Of a stretch of DNA of 39,889 bases, positions 33,713 through 39,889 are shown one piece after another. Each line of letters starts with the position of its first letter. Positions within the stretch are counted from its first letter, which is position 1. The position numbers were made by a program, and so were the translations under genes. The DNA is from Flavicella sp. (lineage in GTDB: Bacteria > Bacteroidota > Bacteroidia > Flavobacteriales > Flavobacteriaceae), in assembly GCF_029238425.1 (NCBI RefSeq), contig NZ_JAQWGB010000081.1, forward strand, positions 1 to 39,889, read 5' to 3'. The notes under the pieces were generated by a model that was given only the letters and a program-made list of their open reading frames with translations, did no database searches and was not told the DNA's origin.

Positions 33713-34348
33713 TTATTTAGTTGGTTCTGCATCAGAGATAATCTGAGGATATGCACCTTTCACCTTTTTAATAACGGCTTTTAGCGCTTCATTCTCCTTA
33801 TCATTTCCTGATAACAATAATAAATCATCATAACTCATTCCTGCATACTGACCAGTAATATGCTTTTTAGCGTACCTATTTCTTAATTCAGTATAAGCTG
33901 CTAAAAGTTCATTCTGAACCGTGATGTACATTCCATAAGAAGTACCTCTATCACTTTGCACAGAAATAATTGCTTTGTTTGGGTGATCAGAAGAGTCATC
34001 TTTCTTAGCACCATTACAATAATCACATTTCTTACCTGGTCCATATTCATCCGCTTTACCAATTCCTCCTCCATTATCAAGGAAGTCAATAGTAAACTGC
34101 TTCAAATCTTTGATTTCCATTTCCTCATCCTCAACCAACATTTGATTGTTACGGTTCAAGTTGATTTCAAGAATATTCTTTTGTTTGATCACAGGTGGAT
34201 CATAATTTTCTGGCGGTTTTTCTGATAATTTACGAGAAATACCAGAATCAACATCCATTGTTGTTGTTACCAAGAAAAATATCAGCAACAAGAACGCAAT
34301 GTCTGCCATAGACCCAGCATTAATCTCTGGAAGTTCTTTTCTTGCCAT
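33713..34348 (-). CDS. exbD: ExbD/TolR family protein with CxxC insert (first copy)
   Basis: A 211-residue inner-membrane protein, about 70 residues longer than a typical ExbD. The N-terminus MARKELPEINAGSMADIAF leads into the helix (about 16-32) with the key Asp16. The periplasmic part has an insert with CDYCNGAKKDD (around residues 109-119), a CxxC pair that could form a disulfide or bind metal. After the usual IISVQSDRGTSYG core it carries an extra helical C-terminus. It starts 5 bp after the membrane protein X. Similar two-ExbD operons are common in Bacteroidetes, but I do not know the role of this insert. Confidence 0.88.
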   Translation of the reverse strand: MARKELPEINAGSMADIAFLLLIFFLVTTTMDVDSGISRKLSEKPPENYDPPVIKQKNILEINLNRNNQMLVEDEEMEIKDLKQFTIDFLDNGGGIGKADEYGPGKKCDYCNGAKKDDSSDHPNKAIISVQSDRGTSYGMYITVQNELLAAYTELRNRYAKKHITGQYAGMSYDDLLLLSGNDKENEALKAVIKKVKGAYPQIISDAEPTK

Positions 34349-34353
34349 ATTAT

Positions 34354-34812
34354 TTATTTAAAAATTGATTTGGCTCCTCCTATTACAATTGTAGCAACAG
34401 CAGTAGCACCTAATAAAACAGTATACCAAATACCAGTACTTACCCATTTAGAGTTCGATCCAGCTTCACCACCCGGCAATACCTCACCTGTAACATCAGT
34501 TACAGCAGTATCCGGTGCAAGTCCATAAGCAGCAGCCAAGAACACACCTAACACTACTAATCCTAAAGCCGTTTTCTTTAAAGCTTCTGGCTTTTTGAAC
34601 AACCCCACAATTGAGAATAAAACTGTCATTCCTAATACAACTAAAAATAGTCCTATTGAAAAGGACACCATCGGTCCTACGATTCCTAAAGATCCACCAC
34701 CTTCAACAATAGCATCGTCACCAGTACTTATAATCTTAATAAAGAAATAAGCAGCAACCAAAGCTATTAAGCCTACTAGACCTTTTAATATTTTTGTTAA
34801 ATTTTGATTCAT
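34354..34812 (-). CDS. unrecognised membrane protein in the exb operon
   Basis: A 152-residue integral membrane protein with four hydrophobic helices (about 10-28, 45-70, 80-100, 127-147). The loop between helices 3 and 4 is glycine-rich and acidic (TGEVLPGGEAGSNSKW). There is no signal peptide cleavage site, no cysteine and no motif I can name. It sits between exbB (5 bp) and exbD (5 bp) on the same strand, so it is very probably a partner of the motor complex. It could extend or stabilise the ExbB channel; that is inference from position only. Confidence 0.75.
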   Translation of the reverse strand: MNQNLTKILKGLVGLIALVAAYFFIKIISTGDDAIVEGGGSLGIVGPMVSFSIGLFLVVLGMTVLFSIVGLFKKPEALKKTALGLVVLGVFLAAAYGLAPDTAVTDVTGEVLPGGEAGSNSKWVSTGIWYTVLLGATAVATIVIGGAKSIFK

Positions 34813-34817
34813 TCTTC

Positions 34818-35543
34818 TTATTTTTTATGTTTTACCAATAGGTCAATTAATGAGATAGAAGCATCTTCCATATCATTTACGATACCATCCACTTTAGAGA
34901 TAATATAGTTGTAAAAAACTTGAAGAATAATCGCTACTACAAGACCAAATACAGTTGTCAATAAGGCTACTTTAATACCTCCTGCTACTACTGTTGGAGA
35001 AATATCCCCTGCTGCTTGAATCGAGTCAAAGGCTCCAATCATCCCGATTACAGTTCCCATAAACCCAAGCATCGGTGCTAAAGCGATAAATAAAGATAAC
35101 CAAGAGATATTTTTCTCTAATAATCCCATTTGAACTCCTCCGTAACCTACTACTGCTTTCTCAGCAGCCTCAATTCCTTCGTCAGCTCTGTCTAATCCTT
35201 GGTAAAAGATAGAAGCAACAGGTCCTTTTGTATTTCTACAAACTTCTTTTGCTGCATCAACTCCTCCAGAAGCTAAAGCTTCATCTACTCCAGCAACTAA
35301 TTTCTTAGTGTTTGTTGTAGCCATATTCAAATAAATAATTCTTTCAATTGCAATTGCTAAACCTAAAATTAAAGCTACCAAAACAATTCCCATAAAAAAT
35401 GGACCACCTTCTATAAAACGTTGTTTTAATACTTGGTGAAAAGTTTCTGATTCTACAGATTCCGCTGCTTGTGCAAACGTGCTTTGAGTTGCTCCAAAAA
35501 ACAAGGCACCTGTAATTGTAAGGATTGTAAATACTTTTTTCAT
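34818..35543 (-). CDS. exbB: MotA/TolQ/ExbB proton channel family protein
   Basis: A 241-residue inner-membrane protein. It begins with a signal-like helix (MKKVFTILTITGALFFGATQ) and a short periplasmic stretch, then three helices (about 50-70, 148-172, 185-212). The conserved cytoplasmic and helix blocks LSLFIALAPMLGFMGTVIGM and GGIKVALLTTVFGLVVAIILQ identify the family. It would form the stator channel for the two ExbD proteins downstream. I find no -7 box in the 65 bp between it and the upstream tRNA-Ser on the same strand, so they may share a transcript. Confidence 0.92.
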   Translation of the reverse strand: MKKVFTILTITGALFFGATQSTFAQAAESVESETFHQVLKQRFIEGGPFFMGIVLVALILGLAIAIERIIYLNMATTNTKKLVAGVDEALASGGVDAAKEVCRNTKGPVASIFYQGLDRADEGIEAAEKAVVGYGGVQMGLLEKNISWLSLFIALAPMLGFMGTVIGMIGAFDSIQAAGDISPTVVAGGIKVALLTTVFGLVVAIILQVFYNYIISKVDGIVNDMEDASISLIDLLVKHKK

Positions 35544-35608
35544 TGTGATAAAATTAATTTATTAATATAATTAAGGTTTTAAATTAGTTAAAATCCTAAA
35601 AAACACTG

Positions 35609-35695
35609 CGGAGAGAAAGGGATTCGAACCCCCGTTACAATTTCTTGTAAACACGCTTTCCAAGCGTGCGCCTTAAGCCACTCGGCCACCTCTCC
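35609..35695 (-). tRNA. tRNA-Ser (anticodon GGA)
   Basis: An 87-nt class II tRNA on the minus strand. The 7-bp acceptor stem pairs GGAGAGG with TCTCTCC, with discriminator G. The D arm has GGCCGAGTGGCTTAAGGC, the anticodon stem CACGC/GCGTG holds loop TTGGAAA with anticodon GGA, a long variable arm pairs TTACAA with TTGTAA, and the T arm has GGTTCGAATC. CCA is not encoded. Three features (long variable arm, G73, GGA) agree on serine. Confidence 0.97.
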
Positions 35696-35889
35696 GTGGA
35701 TATGCCTTCTAAGGTTCAGCAAGTAACAAAAAAATGTTGAATCTGTAAAAAAAATAATGTGTTTATTTACCTTATTTATGTGTTTTTATATCGTTTTGTC
35801 ACATTCACAAGCATTTCGCTATCTCATTCTTATTGAGAAAACGATTTTCATAAACTTAATTTAACATTCGAGTCAGCAACTACCTTGCC

Positions 35890-35924
35890 AAAAAAAAAGA
35901 GGATGTATCAGTACATCCTCTTTT
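35890..35924 (-). terminator. accBC operon terminator
   Basis: A 13-bp stem (35895-35907 with 35912-35924) around loop TCAG, with an A run (35890-35898) that becomes a U tract on the minus strand. It lies 22 bp past the accC stop. The 194 bp from here to the tRNA (35696) hold no gene I can see. Confidence 0.85.
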
Positions 35925-35945
35925 ATATATTTAAATAACCTATTG

Positions 35946-37289
35946 TTATTCCTTTTCCATTTCAAAATCTTCCATGAATTTTGTAGTATAGTTTCCTGCT
36001 ACATAATCTGGATGATCCATTAATTGTCTGTGGAAAGGTATTGTAGTTTTTACACCTTCAACGATAAATTCATCTAAAGCACGTTTCATTTTATTGATAG
36101 CTTCTTCTCTTGTTTGCGCAGTTGTAATCAACTTTGCAACCATTGAATCATAGTTAGGTGGAATTGTATACCCTGCGTAAACATGCGTATCCAATCTTAC
36201 TCCATGACCTCCTGGTGCATGGAAGGTAGTAATTTTCCCTGGTGCTGGCATAAAACCTTTATAAGGGTTTTCCGCATTGATACGACATTCTATAGAATGC
36301 ATTTTCGGTAAATAATTTTTACCAGAAATTGGCACACCTGCAGCAACCAAAATTTGCTCACGAATCAAATCGTAATTTACAACCTCCTCCGTAATCGGGT
36401 GCTCAACCTGAATACGAGTATTCATTTCCATAAAGTAGAAGTTTCTATCTTTATCTACTAAGAATTCAACCGTACCGGCTCCTTCGTATTTGATATATTC
36501 AGCAGCCTTCACCGCAGCAACTCCCATTCTTTCTCTCAATTCATCAGTCATGAATGGAGAAGGAGTTTCTTCTGTTAACTTTTGGTGACGTCTTTGAACA
36601 GAACAATCTCTTTCAGACAAGTGACATGCTTTTCCAAACGAATCTCCAACAATCTGGATTTCAATATGACGAGGTTCTTGGATCAATTTCTCCATATACA
36701 TATCGTCATTTCCGAAAGCAGCCTTAGATTCATATCTAGCTGAATCCCATGCATCTTCTAAATCTTCTTCTTTCCAAACAGCACGCATACCTTTACCTCC
36801 ACCACCGGCAGAAGCTTTTAACATTACTGGGTATCCTGCTTCATCTGCTAATTTTTTACATTCAGCAAAATCTTCAATCACACCTTCACTACCAGGTACA
36901 CAAGGTACTCCCGCAGCGATCATGGTAGACTTGGCATTTGCCTTATCCCCCATTCTGTCAATCATTTCGGCACTTGCACCAATAAATTTGACACTATGCT
37001 CTTCACATAATGCAGAGAACTTTGAATTCTCAGATAAGAATCCATATCCTGGATGAATAGCATCTGCATTTGTAATCTCAGCAGCTGCCAAAATATTAGA
37101 CATCTTTAAATAAGAATCTGTACTTGCCGCTGGCCCAATACAAACTGCTTCATCTGCAAACTTCACATGCAAACTTTCTTCATCTGCTTGAGAATAAACA
37201 GCAACTGTTTTAATTCCCATTTCCTTACATGTTCTAATAACACGCAAAGCAATCTCACCTCTATTGGCTATTAATATTTTTTTAAACAT
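35946..37289 (-). CDS. accC: acetyl-CoA carboxylase, biotin carboxylase subunit
   Basis: A 447-residue ATP-grasp enzyme that carboxylates the biotin on AccB, the first half of malonyl-CoA synthesis. The N-terminal domain starts [18 protein letters not shown]. The glycine-rich ATP loop is [12 protein letters not shown], followed by [14 protein letters not shown], the bicarbonate-site [23 protein letters not shown] with catalytic Arg, and a C-terminal lid including [16 protein letters not shown]. Full length. It follows accB by 70 bp; a terminator closes the unit. Confidence 0.97.
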   Translation of the reverse strand: MFKKILIANRGEIALRVIRTCKEMGIKTVAVYSQADEESLHVKFADEAVCIGPAASTDSYLKMSNILAAAEITNADAIHPGYGFLSENSKFSALCEEHSVKFIGASAEMIDRMGDKANAKSTMIAAGVPCVPGSEGVIEDFAECKKLADEAGYPVMLKASAGGGGKGMRAVWKEEDLEDAWDSARYESKAAFGNDDMYMEKLIQEPRHIEIQIVGDSFGKACHLSERDCSVQRRHQKLTEETPSPFMTDELRERMGVAAVKAAEYIKYEGAGTVEFLVDKDRNFYFMEMNTRIQVEHPITEEVVNYDLIREQILVAAGVPISGKNYLPKMHSIECRINAENPYKGFMPAPGKITTFHAPGGHGVRLDTHVYAGYTIPPNYDSMVAKLITTAQTREEAINKMKRALDEFIVEGVKTTIPFHRQLMDHPDYVAGNYTTKFMEDFEMEKE

Positions 37290-37359
37290 AATAATATTGT
37301 TTAGTCTTAATTATAGTTTCTAGAACTACAAAGAATAGTTTTTAATTATGCTCTAAAAA

Positions 37360-37851
37360 TTATGATGGATCAACTAAAAATAAAGGTTGTCCAAATTCTA
37401 CTGGAGAAGAATCATCCACTAAAATTTTCACAATTTTACCAGATACTTCTGATTCAATTTCGTTAAATAATTTCATTGCTTCAATTACACAAACAACAGA
37501 ATCAGCCGATACTGAATCTCCTATCTCAACAAAGTTCGCTTTATCTGGAGATGGTTTTCTGTAGAATGTTCCAATAATTGGAGATGTAATTGTTAATAAT
37601 TTAGAATCTTCTTCAGCTGGTGCTGCTGCCGGAGCTGCAGGTGCTACTGGAGCCGCTGGCTCAGCCTGAGGAACAACTTGTGATACAACTGGCATTTGAG
37701 CAGGAGACACAGCAGACTGTAAAATCGTAGTTTCTGTTTTACCAGATCCAGTTTTTACAGTTATTTTGATGTCTTCCATTTCTAATTTCACTTCGCTTGC
37801 ACCAGATTTGGCAACAAACTTTATCAAATTTTGAATGTCTTTTAATTCCAT
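37360..37851 (-). CDS. accB: acetyl-CoA carboxylase, biotin carboxyl carrier protein
   Basis: A 163-residue protein that carries biotin between carboxylase and transferase. An N-terminal dimer segment (1-35) is followed by a Pro/Ala linker (about 48-80, repeated APAAPAAAPA) and the biotinyl domain (about 85-163). Biotin is attached at Lys127 in the EAMKLFNEIE motif. The thumb segment and PVEFGQPLF end are typical. It starts 32 bp after the fabH stop and lies 70 bp before accC, consistent with a fabH-accB-accC operon. Confidence 0.96.
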   Translation of the reverse strand: MELKDIQNLIKFVAKSGASEVKLEMEDIKITVKTGSGKTETTILQSAVSPAQMPVVSQVVPQAEPAAPVAPAAPAAAPAEEDSKLLTITSPIIGTFYRKPSPDKANFVEIGDSVSADSVVCVIEAMKLFNEIESEVSGKIVKILVDDSSPVEFGQPLFLVDPS

Positions 37852-37883
37852 AATATATTTAGTTATATAAGTAGTATTTAATT

Positions 37884-38882
37884 CTATTTTGAGTTATAGG
37901 CCCATTTCAAGTAAACAGCTCCCCAAGTAAATCCGCCACCAAAAGCCGCGAATATAATGTTATCTCCTTTTTTCAATTGGTTTTCAAAATCCGCTAACAA
38001 TAATGGCAATGTAGCTGATGTTGTATTCCCATAATTTTGGATGTTTTGTAATACTTTACTTTTATCCAAATTGATTCTTCTTGCGGTAGCTTCTATAATT
38101 CTCTGATTTGCTTGATGTGGCGCTAACCAATCAACATCATCATTTGTTAAATTATTACGCTTCAATATTTTTTCACTTGCATCAGCCATATTAGAGACAG
38201 CATATTTAAATACTGTTTTCCCTTCTTGCTTGATAAAGTGTTGACGGTTGTCCAAAGTTTCCTGTGAAGTTGGTTTTAAAGATCCTCCAGCTTCAATTCT
38301 CAAGAATTCACGTCCAACAGCATCTCCTCTTAGATATTCATCTTGGAAACCTAATCCTTCTTCATTAGGCTCAAACAAAGCTGCACCAGCTCCATCACCA
38401 AATATAATACAAGTTGTTCTATCCGTATAATCAACAATTGAAGACATTTTATCTGCTCCAATTACCAATACTTTCTTATATCTTCCTGACTCAATATATG
38501 CAGATGCCGTAGACATCGCATACAAGAAACTAGAACAAGCTGCCTGTAAGTCGTAACCAAAAGCATTTGTTGCACCAATTTCAGAGGCAACATAAACTGC
38601 TGTTGAAGCAACATTCATATCAGGTGTAGCAGTACCGATAATAACCATATCGATCTCTGAAGGATCAATACCTCTTTTCGCAATTAAATCTTCAGCAGCT
38701 TTAATCGCTAAATAAGATGTTCCTTTATCAGCATCTTTAAGGATTCTTCTTTCCTTAATTCCCGTTCTAGTAAAAATCCACTCATCGTTTGTTTCTACTA
38801 AAGATTCCAACTCTTTATTGGTAAGAGTATAGTCTGGAACGTACTTTCCTACTGCCGTAATTGCTGCAGTTATTTTACCCAT
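37884..38882 (-). CDS. fabH: 3-oxoacyl-ACP synthase III (KAS III)
   Basis: A 332-residue condensing enzyme that joins an acyl-CoA primer to malonyl-ACP to start fatty-acid synthesis. The catalytic triad is Cys116 (QAACSSFLYAM), His256 (APHQANQRI) and Asn286 (NYGNTTSA), and GGGFTWG near the end is typical. Flavobacteria make branched chains, so the primer is probably a branched acyl-CoA; that is from knowledge of the group. It heads fabH-accB-accC. The terminator after rpmF suggests its own promoter in the 178-bp gap; a near-match -7 (TTACTTTG, minus) is present there. Confidence 0.95.
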   Translation of the reverse strand: MGKITAAITAVGKYVPDYTLTNKELESLVETNDEWIFTRTGIKERRILKDADKGTSYLAIKAAEDLIAKRGIDPSEIDMVIIGTATPDMNVASTAVYVASEIGATNAFGYDLQAACSSFLYAMSTASAYIESGRYKKVLVIGADKMSSIVDYTDRTTCIIFGDGAGAALFEPNEEGLGFQDEYLRGDAVGREFLRIEAGGSLKPTSQETLDNRQHFIKQEGKTVFKYAVSNMADASEKILKRNNLTNDDVDWLAPHQANQRIIEATARRINLDKSKVLQNIQNYGNTTSATLPLLLADFENQLKKGDNIIFAAFGGGFTWGAVYLKWAYNSK

Positions 38883-39011
38883 AATAATATTTTTTAAAGA
38901 CTTTTTTCAGAAAAATAATTACAAAAAAAATCGATGTCCAAAGTAATGAAATTTATTTCACATATAAATGAAAAAAGAACCAATAATTGCCTTTTTTTAC
39001 CCTAAAACACC

Positions 39012-39040
39012 AAAAAACCCTCCATTCAAGAGGGTTTTTT
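39012..39040 (-). terminator. yceD-rpmF terminator
   Basis: An 11-bp perfect stem (AAAAAACCCTC at 39012-39022 with 39030-39040), 7-nt loop and a U tract from the A run at 39012-39017 on the minus strand. It lies 20 bp past the rpmF stop. Confidence 0.8.
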
Positions 39041-39060
39041 ATTATATTTTTATCAAATCC

Positions 39061-39255
39061 TTAAGCTTCAACTACAGGAGAATCGATTACAATTTGACCT
39101 TTGTAATATAATTTTCCTTCATGCCAGTGAGCTCTGTGGTATAAGTGAGCTTCTCCTGTTGTAGGATCAACTGCAACTTGTGGAGCTACTGCTTTGTAGT
39201 GAGTTCTTCTTTTGTCTCTTCTTTGTTTAGATATTTTTCTCTTTGGATGTGCCAT
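39061..39255 (-). CDS. rpmF: 50S ribosomal protein L32
   Basis: A 64-residue basic ribosomal protein. [19 protein letters not shown] is the typical L32 start (usually AVPKRKxSKxRRDxRR). The zinc-binding cysteines found in some L32 proteins are absent; the centre instead has [11 protein letters not shown]. Its start overlaps the end of the DUF177 gene by 29 bp, so translation is probably coupled. Part of a conserved yceD-rpmF-fatty acid gene block. Confidence 0.96.
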   Translation of the reverse strand: MAHPKRKISKQRRDKRRTHYKAVAPQVAVDPTTGEAHLYHRAHWHEGKLYYKGQIVIDSPVVEA

Positions 39256-39799
39256 TACGCTGTGTTTTATCTATTAATAAATCTTTTAACTTCCCCCATC
39301 TAGGATCGGTTGTATCTTCGTTGTTTGTTGTACTCTTATTTCCTTTTAATTCTTCTAACCTTTCAAATGCGTCAGATTCCATAGAACCATCAACTACTTT
39401 TGGATGCACTCTTTTTGCGGGTGCAGACAAAACTATCATTTCAAAAATATAATGCGCTACATTAATGCGGTGTTCTGTATACGGGACATAAATTATCTCT
39501 TCATTCCCATCATCATAACCTTCTCCAAACTTTACAATCAAGGATAAGTTACCCGTTATATCCATATCAAAAGGTTCTCCAGTAACGTCACAAGGAACAT
39601 TTACAAAACCTTTAAAAGAGAACTCTAACTCTAACATTGTTGCCTTTTTCACAAAAGCCAACTCCACATTTAAATTCGTTTCATCAAAATCATCGAACTG
39701 AAACGCATCAAAGAACTTATTATCAATATGATATTCAAAATTATGTTTTCCTTCCTTTAAACCTATAAAAGAAATTTCAAAATCTCTCAACTCTTTCAT
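39227..39799 (-). CDS. yceD: DUF177/YceD family protein
   Basis: A 190-residue cytoplasmic protein of the DUF177 family, encoded just before rpmF in many bacteria and linked to 23S rRNA or ribosome assembly, though its function is not settled. The family core is visible: [16 protein letters not shown], with one Cys, and the segment [24 protein letters not shown] (cited here by its core SAPAKRVHP). The acidic C-terminus includes [11 protein letters not shown], the usual ending. The frame opens from 39811; the ATGs at 39808 and 39799 are both downstream of the -7 box, and I prefer 39799 (MKELRDFEI). It overlaps rpmF by 29 bp. Confidence 0.9.
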   Translation of the reverse strand: MKELRDFEISFIGLKEGKHNFEYHIDNKFFDAFQFDDFDETNLNVELAFVKKATMLELEFSFKGFVNVPCDVTGEPFDMDITGNLSLIVKFGEGYDDGNEEIIYVPYTEHRINVAHYIFEMIVLSAPAKRVHPKVVDGSMESDAFERLEELKGNKSTTNNEDTTDPRWGKLKDLLIDKTQRNGTSKEKNI

Positions 39800-39821
39800 A
39801 ATGAACATCAATTTGAGCGTG

Positions 39822-39855
39822 CAAAGATATAAAATTTCATTTTATAATAAACAAA
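39822..39855 (-). promoter_or_regulatory. yceD-rpmF promoter
   Basis: On the minus strand TTTG (39852-39855), a 22-bp spacer, then TATCTTTG (39822-39829). A full match to the Bacteroidetes consensus, 22 bp before the ATG at 39799. Confidence 0.7.
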
Positions 39856-39889
39856 AGAAATTAAAATTTACACATTAATATTTTTTTCT

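Noticed and set aside
33956-34225. Plus-strand frame antisense to exbD, and other long antisense frames in the window
   Set aside because: They lie opposite well-supported genes, have no start signals or recognisable motifs, and follow from the codon pattern of the true strand.

Overview
The window looks like chromosomal DNA from a marine member of the Flavobacteriaceae (Bacteroidetes). It is AT-rich. Many starts are preceded by the flavobacterial -7 element TAnnTTTG rather than a sigma70 box. It carries Bacteroidetes hallmarks: a fused cbb3 oxidase CcoNO, a PorT-like outer-membrane protein, and a DUF177-rpmF-fabH-accB-accC block. A GH16 lipoprotein of the algal-galactan hydrolase type points to the sea. 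I see no insertion sequence, prophage, CRISPR array or plasmid gene, so this is mostly core genome with a few accessory genes.

Layout. 1-1.6 kb (minus): a cut-off gene, a secreted DUF547 protein and a queuosine-precursor transporter. 1.7-2.6 kb (plus): fabD. 2.7-6.2 kb (minus): lone GH16 lipoprotein, galE and a DegT-type sugar aminotransferase. 6.4-10.9 kb (minus): a small MORN-like secreted protein, a patatin phospholipase fused to an outer-membrane barrel, and uvrC. 11.0-14.3 kb (plus): 5-formyl-THF cyclo-ligase and PEP carboxylase. 14.5-16.0 kb: a FadL-like outer-membrane gene broken by one frameshift.

16.0-26.6 kb is a high-affinity respiration locus. An Fnr-family regulator diverges from ccoI, followed by ccoS, ccoNO, ccoQ, ccoP, ccoG, ccoH, a TauE/SafE-like membrane protein and an orphan histidine kinase. 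Three ATGA-N6-TCAT sites lie only in its two control regions. One sits about 41-44 bp upstream of the predicted ccoS start site, where a class II Fnr activator would bind. The Fnr protein keeps three of the four classical Fe-S cysteines.

26.6-32.4 kb: an RND/MMPL exporter, a fatty-acid hydroxylase-family membrane enzyme (minus), and rpoN with a membrane protein. 32.4-35.7 kb (minus): a PorT-like barrel protein, then a tight ExbB-X-ExbD-ExbD operon behind a tRNA-Ser(GGA). X is an unrecognised membrane protein, and the first ExbD has an unusual CxxC-bearing periplasmic insert. 35.9-39.8 kb (minus): DUF177/yceD, rpmF, fabH, accB and accC for fatty-acid synthesis, with a terminator between rpmF and fabH.

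Strongest leads: the Fnr-site cluster with its altered Fnr sensor and recognition helix, the ExbB-X-ExbD-ExbD operon, the intra-operon terminator before ccoG, and the frameshifted FadL-like gene.
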